Assembly (NCBI GenBank): GCA_900549675.1
Contig: URPG01000090.1
Location: 1 to 7,779 of the forward strand
Direction: 5' to 3'
Source: an uncultured Oscillospiraceae bacterium
Lineage (GTDB): Bacteria; Bacillota; Clostridia; Oscillospirales; Acutalibacteraceae
DNA: 7,779 nt
Shown: positions 6,164-7,779 of the stretch, piece after piece
How positions within the stretch are numbered: the first letter of the stretch is position 1
How the letters are laid out: every line of letters begins with the position of its first letter
Notes under the pieces: generated by a model
The model's input: the letters and a program-made list of their open reading frames with translations, nothing else
What the model was told of the DNA's origin: nothing
The model's database searches: none
Made by a program: the position numbers and the translations under genes

Positions 6164-6192
6164 CTTACATCAGTAACCGCAAACTTCATCAA
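6164..6192 (-). promoter_or_regulatory. Possible promoter of the LTA-synthase-like gene
   Basis: On the minus strand TTGATG (6187-6192) lies 17 bp from TGTAAG (6164-6169), and TGA directly before the -10 box gives an extended -10 (TGN). Each box matches four of six consensus bases. It follows the terminator at 6202-6231. Initiation would fall near 6157, at or inside the upstream ATG, which argues for the later TTG start at 6131. Confidence 0.4.
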
Positions 6193-6201
6193 ACAGACGA
6201 C

Positions 6202-6231
6202 AAAAAAGCAACTCTTTATCACAAGAGTCAC
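6202..6231 (-). terminator. Terminator of the polyprenyl sugar-phosphate transferase gene
   Basis: On the minus strand GTGACTCTT (6231-6223) pairs with AAGAGTTGC (6216-6208) in a 9-bp stem with two G-U pairs, around a 6-nt loop. Six T follow (6207-6202). It begins 21 nt after the stop codon at 6253, so the transferase looks to be the last gene of its transcript. Confidence 0.82.
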
Positions 6232-6252
6232 CTTTGTTTATCCAAAACATAA

Positions 6253-7641
6253 TTATTCGGCTTCCGGAAAACCATACCCCTCATCAAAATCATATGTATC
6301 TTGCCGAGCAAAAGCCTCTGTACTTTCCGATGCTTTAAAAAATATGGTGACTGTCTGAAAAATAATTTTTATATCCTGCCAAATGCTGAAGTTTTCAATA
6401 TACATTAAATCCATTACTAATTTATCCTTGGGAGAGGTATTATATTTACCACTGATTTGAGCTAACCCCGTTAATCCTGCCTTCGCTCTTAATCGGTAAG
6501 AGAACTCGGGAAGCTGTGAGGTATATTGTTCGACATTCTCAAGCATTTCGGGCCTTGGCCCTACCAATGTCATATCCCCACATAAAATATTAATCAACTG
6601 TGGCAATTCATCAATGCGAAATTTGCGAAGAACTTTTCCTACCTTGGTAATGCGGTCATCATCTTTTTCCACTGATTTATGAATCGAATTTTCTTCTTTC
6701 ATGGTACGGAATTTCAATACCTCAAATACTCTTCCGTATTTTGTCAATCTCTTTTGCCGGTAAAAGATACTTCCCCTATCCTCAAGCTTAATCAACATAG
6801 CGCTGATCAGCATAAAGGGAGAGCCAATAATCAATCCAAGCAAAGAAAAGAGAATATCCATAAAACGCTTGACAACCCGCTGCTCAAAATTCATTTCTTT
6901 TATTGTATGCGCTACAAATGTTTTGTCATCAATCGTGGTAAACTTACCGCCCAAAGCCACAACATCTGTCATTTCAAAATTATAATAAATATTTTTGTTG
7001 TGCTGATAGCAATAGTCAATAAACTGCGTACGGTCGAGCTCGGGAACATCATAGAGAAAAACCGTATCCGCTTCATCGATACACTGATAAATTTCAGGGT
7101 TCTTAAAATGAATTTTTCTTTTAACTTCGTATTGTTTTTTCATTCTCCGAATTTTGGGAATCAGCACCCCCAAGCCTTGTTGAGAGGAAGCAATCACACA
7201 GCATTTTTCAGGCGGTTCGATTAAAAAATATATGTAATTCCCTAGATATGTAAAAATCACGATGGCGACGACCTGCAGCACAAATACCAAAACCAAAAGC
7301 TCTGGGGTTTCATAGACAAAACGCCCGTATTTTTTGGCACCCGCATTCATAATAGAAAGCTGTAGGTGTGTGACTAAGTCTGTTATAAAAGTCGCTAATG
7401 CCAATGAATATATAATAGGTTTGCTTTTTTGTATTCCGATGGCATATCCGCCATAGACTGACATCAACGCCATTCCCAAAACGGCAAATGTAACCATAGT
7501 GATAGCCGAAGTTCTTGAAAGATCCAAGAGCCACGGATTCCGGATTGAAAAAATACCAAAGAAAATCCCAAATAAAGAAGCAAAAAGGAGTAATTTCAAA
7601 ACAAAGACTATCGTCTTCTTTAATTTTTTAGCCGTTTTCAT
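6253..7641 (-). CDS. Polyprenyl glycosylphosphotransferase (initiating sugar-phosphate transferase)
   Basis: A 462-residue membrane enzyme of the bacterial sugar transferase family (WbaP/CpsE type). It moves a sugar 1-phosphate from a nucleotide sugar to undecaprenyl phosphate, the first step of a surface or exopolysaccharide. Seen: about four N-terminal spans between residues 11 and 140; a degenerate Rossmann-like middle domain at about 145-245; a hydrophobic hairpin at 259-285 preceding the catalytic domain; KFRTM at 310-314; the catalytic DE pair D344-E345 in RIDELPQL; GDMTLVGPRPE at 355-365; KAGLTGLAQISGKY at 387-400; and a closing DLMYIENFSIWQDIKI. The tail is acidic. The ATG at 7641 has AGGGATG about 8 nt upstream and a good promoter at 7701-7730. 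A terminator follows, so it appears monocistronic here. The donor sugar cannot be told from sequence. The rest of any glycan cluster is not in the window. Confidence 0.94.
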   Translation of the reverse strand: MKTAKKLKKTIVFVLKLLLFASLFGIFFGIFSIRNPWLLDLSRTSAITMVTFAVLGMALMSVYGGYAIGIQKSKPIIYSLALATFITDLVTHLQLSIMNAGAKKYGRFVYETPELLVLVFVLQVVAIVIFTYLGNYIYFLIEPPEKCCVIASSQQGLGVLIPKIRRMKKQYEVKRKIHFKNPEIYQCIDEADTVFLYDVPELDRTQFIDYCYQHNKNIYYNFEMTDVVALGGKFTTIDDKTFVAHTIKEMNFEQRVVKRFMDILFSLLGLIIGSPFMLISAMLIKLEDRGSIFYRQKRLTKYGRVFEVLKFRTMKEENSIHKSVEKDDDRITKVGKVLRKFRIDELPQLINILCGDMTLVGPRPEMLENVEQYTSQLPEFSYRLRAKAGLTGLAQISGKYNTSPKDKLVMDLMYIENFSIWQDIKIIFQTVTIFFKASESTEAFARQDTYDFDEGYGFPEAE

Positions 7642-7700
7642 TTTAATATCATCCCTATAAAAATTGTATTATTATATAGTCAAAAATTGAAACACGGCAT

Positions 7701-7730
7701 ATTATACCATATTAAAAATGAAAAATCCAA
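7701..7730 (-). promoter_or_regulatory. Promoter of the sugar-phosphate transferase gene
   Basis: On the minus strand a perfect -10 box TATAAT (7701-7706) is preceded by TGG, making an extended -10. A -35 box TTGGAT (7725-7730) lies 18 bp upstream. Initiation near 7694 gives a leader of about 53 nt before the ATG at 7641. This is the best promoter match in the window. Confidence 0.7.
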
Positions 7731-7779
7731 TAAACTACGAAATATTAGACAAAAACAAACCTTTTGACACTTTTTTAAT

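Noticed and set aside
6679..7224. Open frame of 181 codons on the plus strand inside the sugar-phosphate transferase gene
   Set aside because: It is antisense to a well-supported gene with intact motifs, and its translation resembles no family I know. It is a shadow of the true frame.
1..7779. Mobile element, prophage, defence system, CRISPR array or toxin-antitoxin pair
   Set aside because: No transposase, integrase, nuclease, terminal repeats, repeat-spacer pattern or paired small genes are visible. All intact genes belong to metabolic, transport or envelope families.

Overview
The window looks like ordinary chromosomal DNA from a low-GC, anaerobic Firmicute. The base composition is clearly AT-rich, and I would lean to Clostridia or a relative. 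Three things point that way: a biotin-dependent, Na+-pumping acyl-CoA decarboxylase of the kind used by amino-acid and dicarboxylate fermenters; a DUF4364-family protein, known mainly from Firmicutes; and a lipoteichoic-acid-synthase-type enzyme, which fits a single-membrane (Gram-positive) envelope better than the LPS-bearing Negativicutes. The taxonomic call is inference from gene content only.

Layout. (1) Bases 1-678, minus strand: the start of a decarboxylase operon, with its promoter, a small OadG-type membrane subunit, then the biotin-carrier subunit, which runs off the left edge. (2) Bases 557-956: a divergent intergenic region holding two outward-facing promoters and several short AT-rich repeats. 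(3) Bases 957-2866, plus strand: a MATE-family efflux transporter followed after 35 nt by a DUF4364 protein, probably one transcript, ending in a strong hairpin. (4) Bases 2909-2952: a terminator shared with the convergent gene. (5) Bases 2943-7641, minus strand: three envelope genes, transcribed in the order polyprenyl sugar-phosphate transferase, LTA-synthase-like glycerol-phosphate transferase, then membrane-anchored glycerophosphodiester phosphodiesterase. Hairpins with T-tracts follow the first two and the shared terminator follows the third, so they look like separately controlled neighbours rather than one tight operon.

How the genes may work together. The decarboxylase subunits would use decarboxylation of an acyl-CoA (substrate not decidable here) to export Na+. 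The three minus-strand envelope genes make a plausible functional group: one primes a surface glycan on undecaprenyl phosphate, one adds glycerol phosphate outside the membrane, and one could hydrolyse glycerophosphodiesters outside the membrane. That joint role is inference from families and adjacency.

I see no RNA genes, mobile elements, CRISPR arrays, attachment sites or broken genes. I did not find a convincing undescribed system. The points most worth a second look are the partial decarboxylase operon without a catalytic subunit at its head, the glycerol-phosphate surface module, start codons that are probably TTG, and the layout of terminators and repeats between genes.
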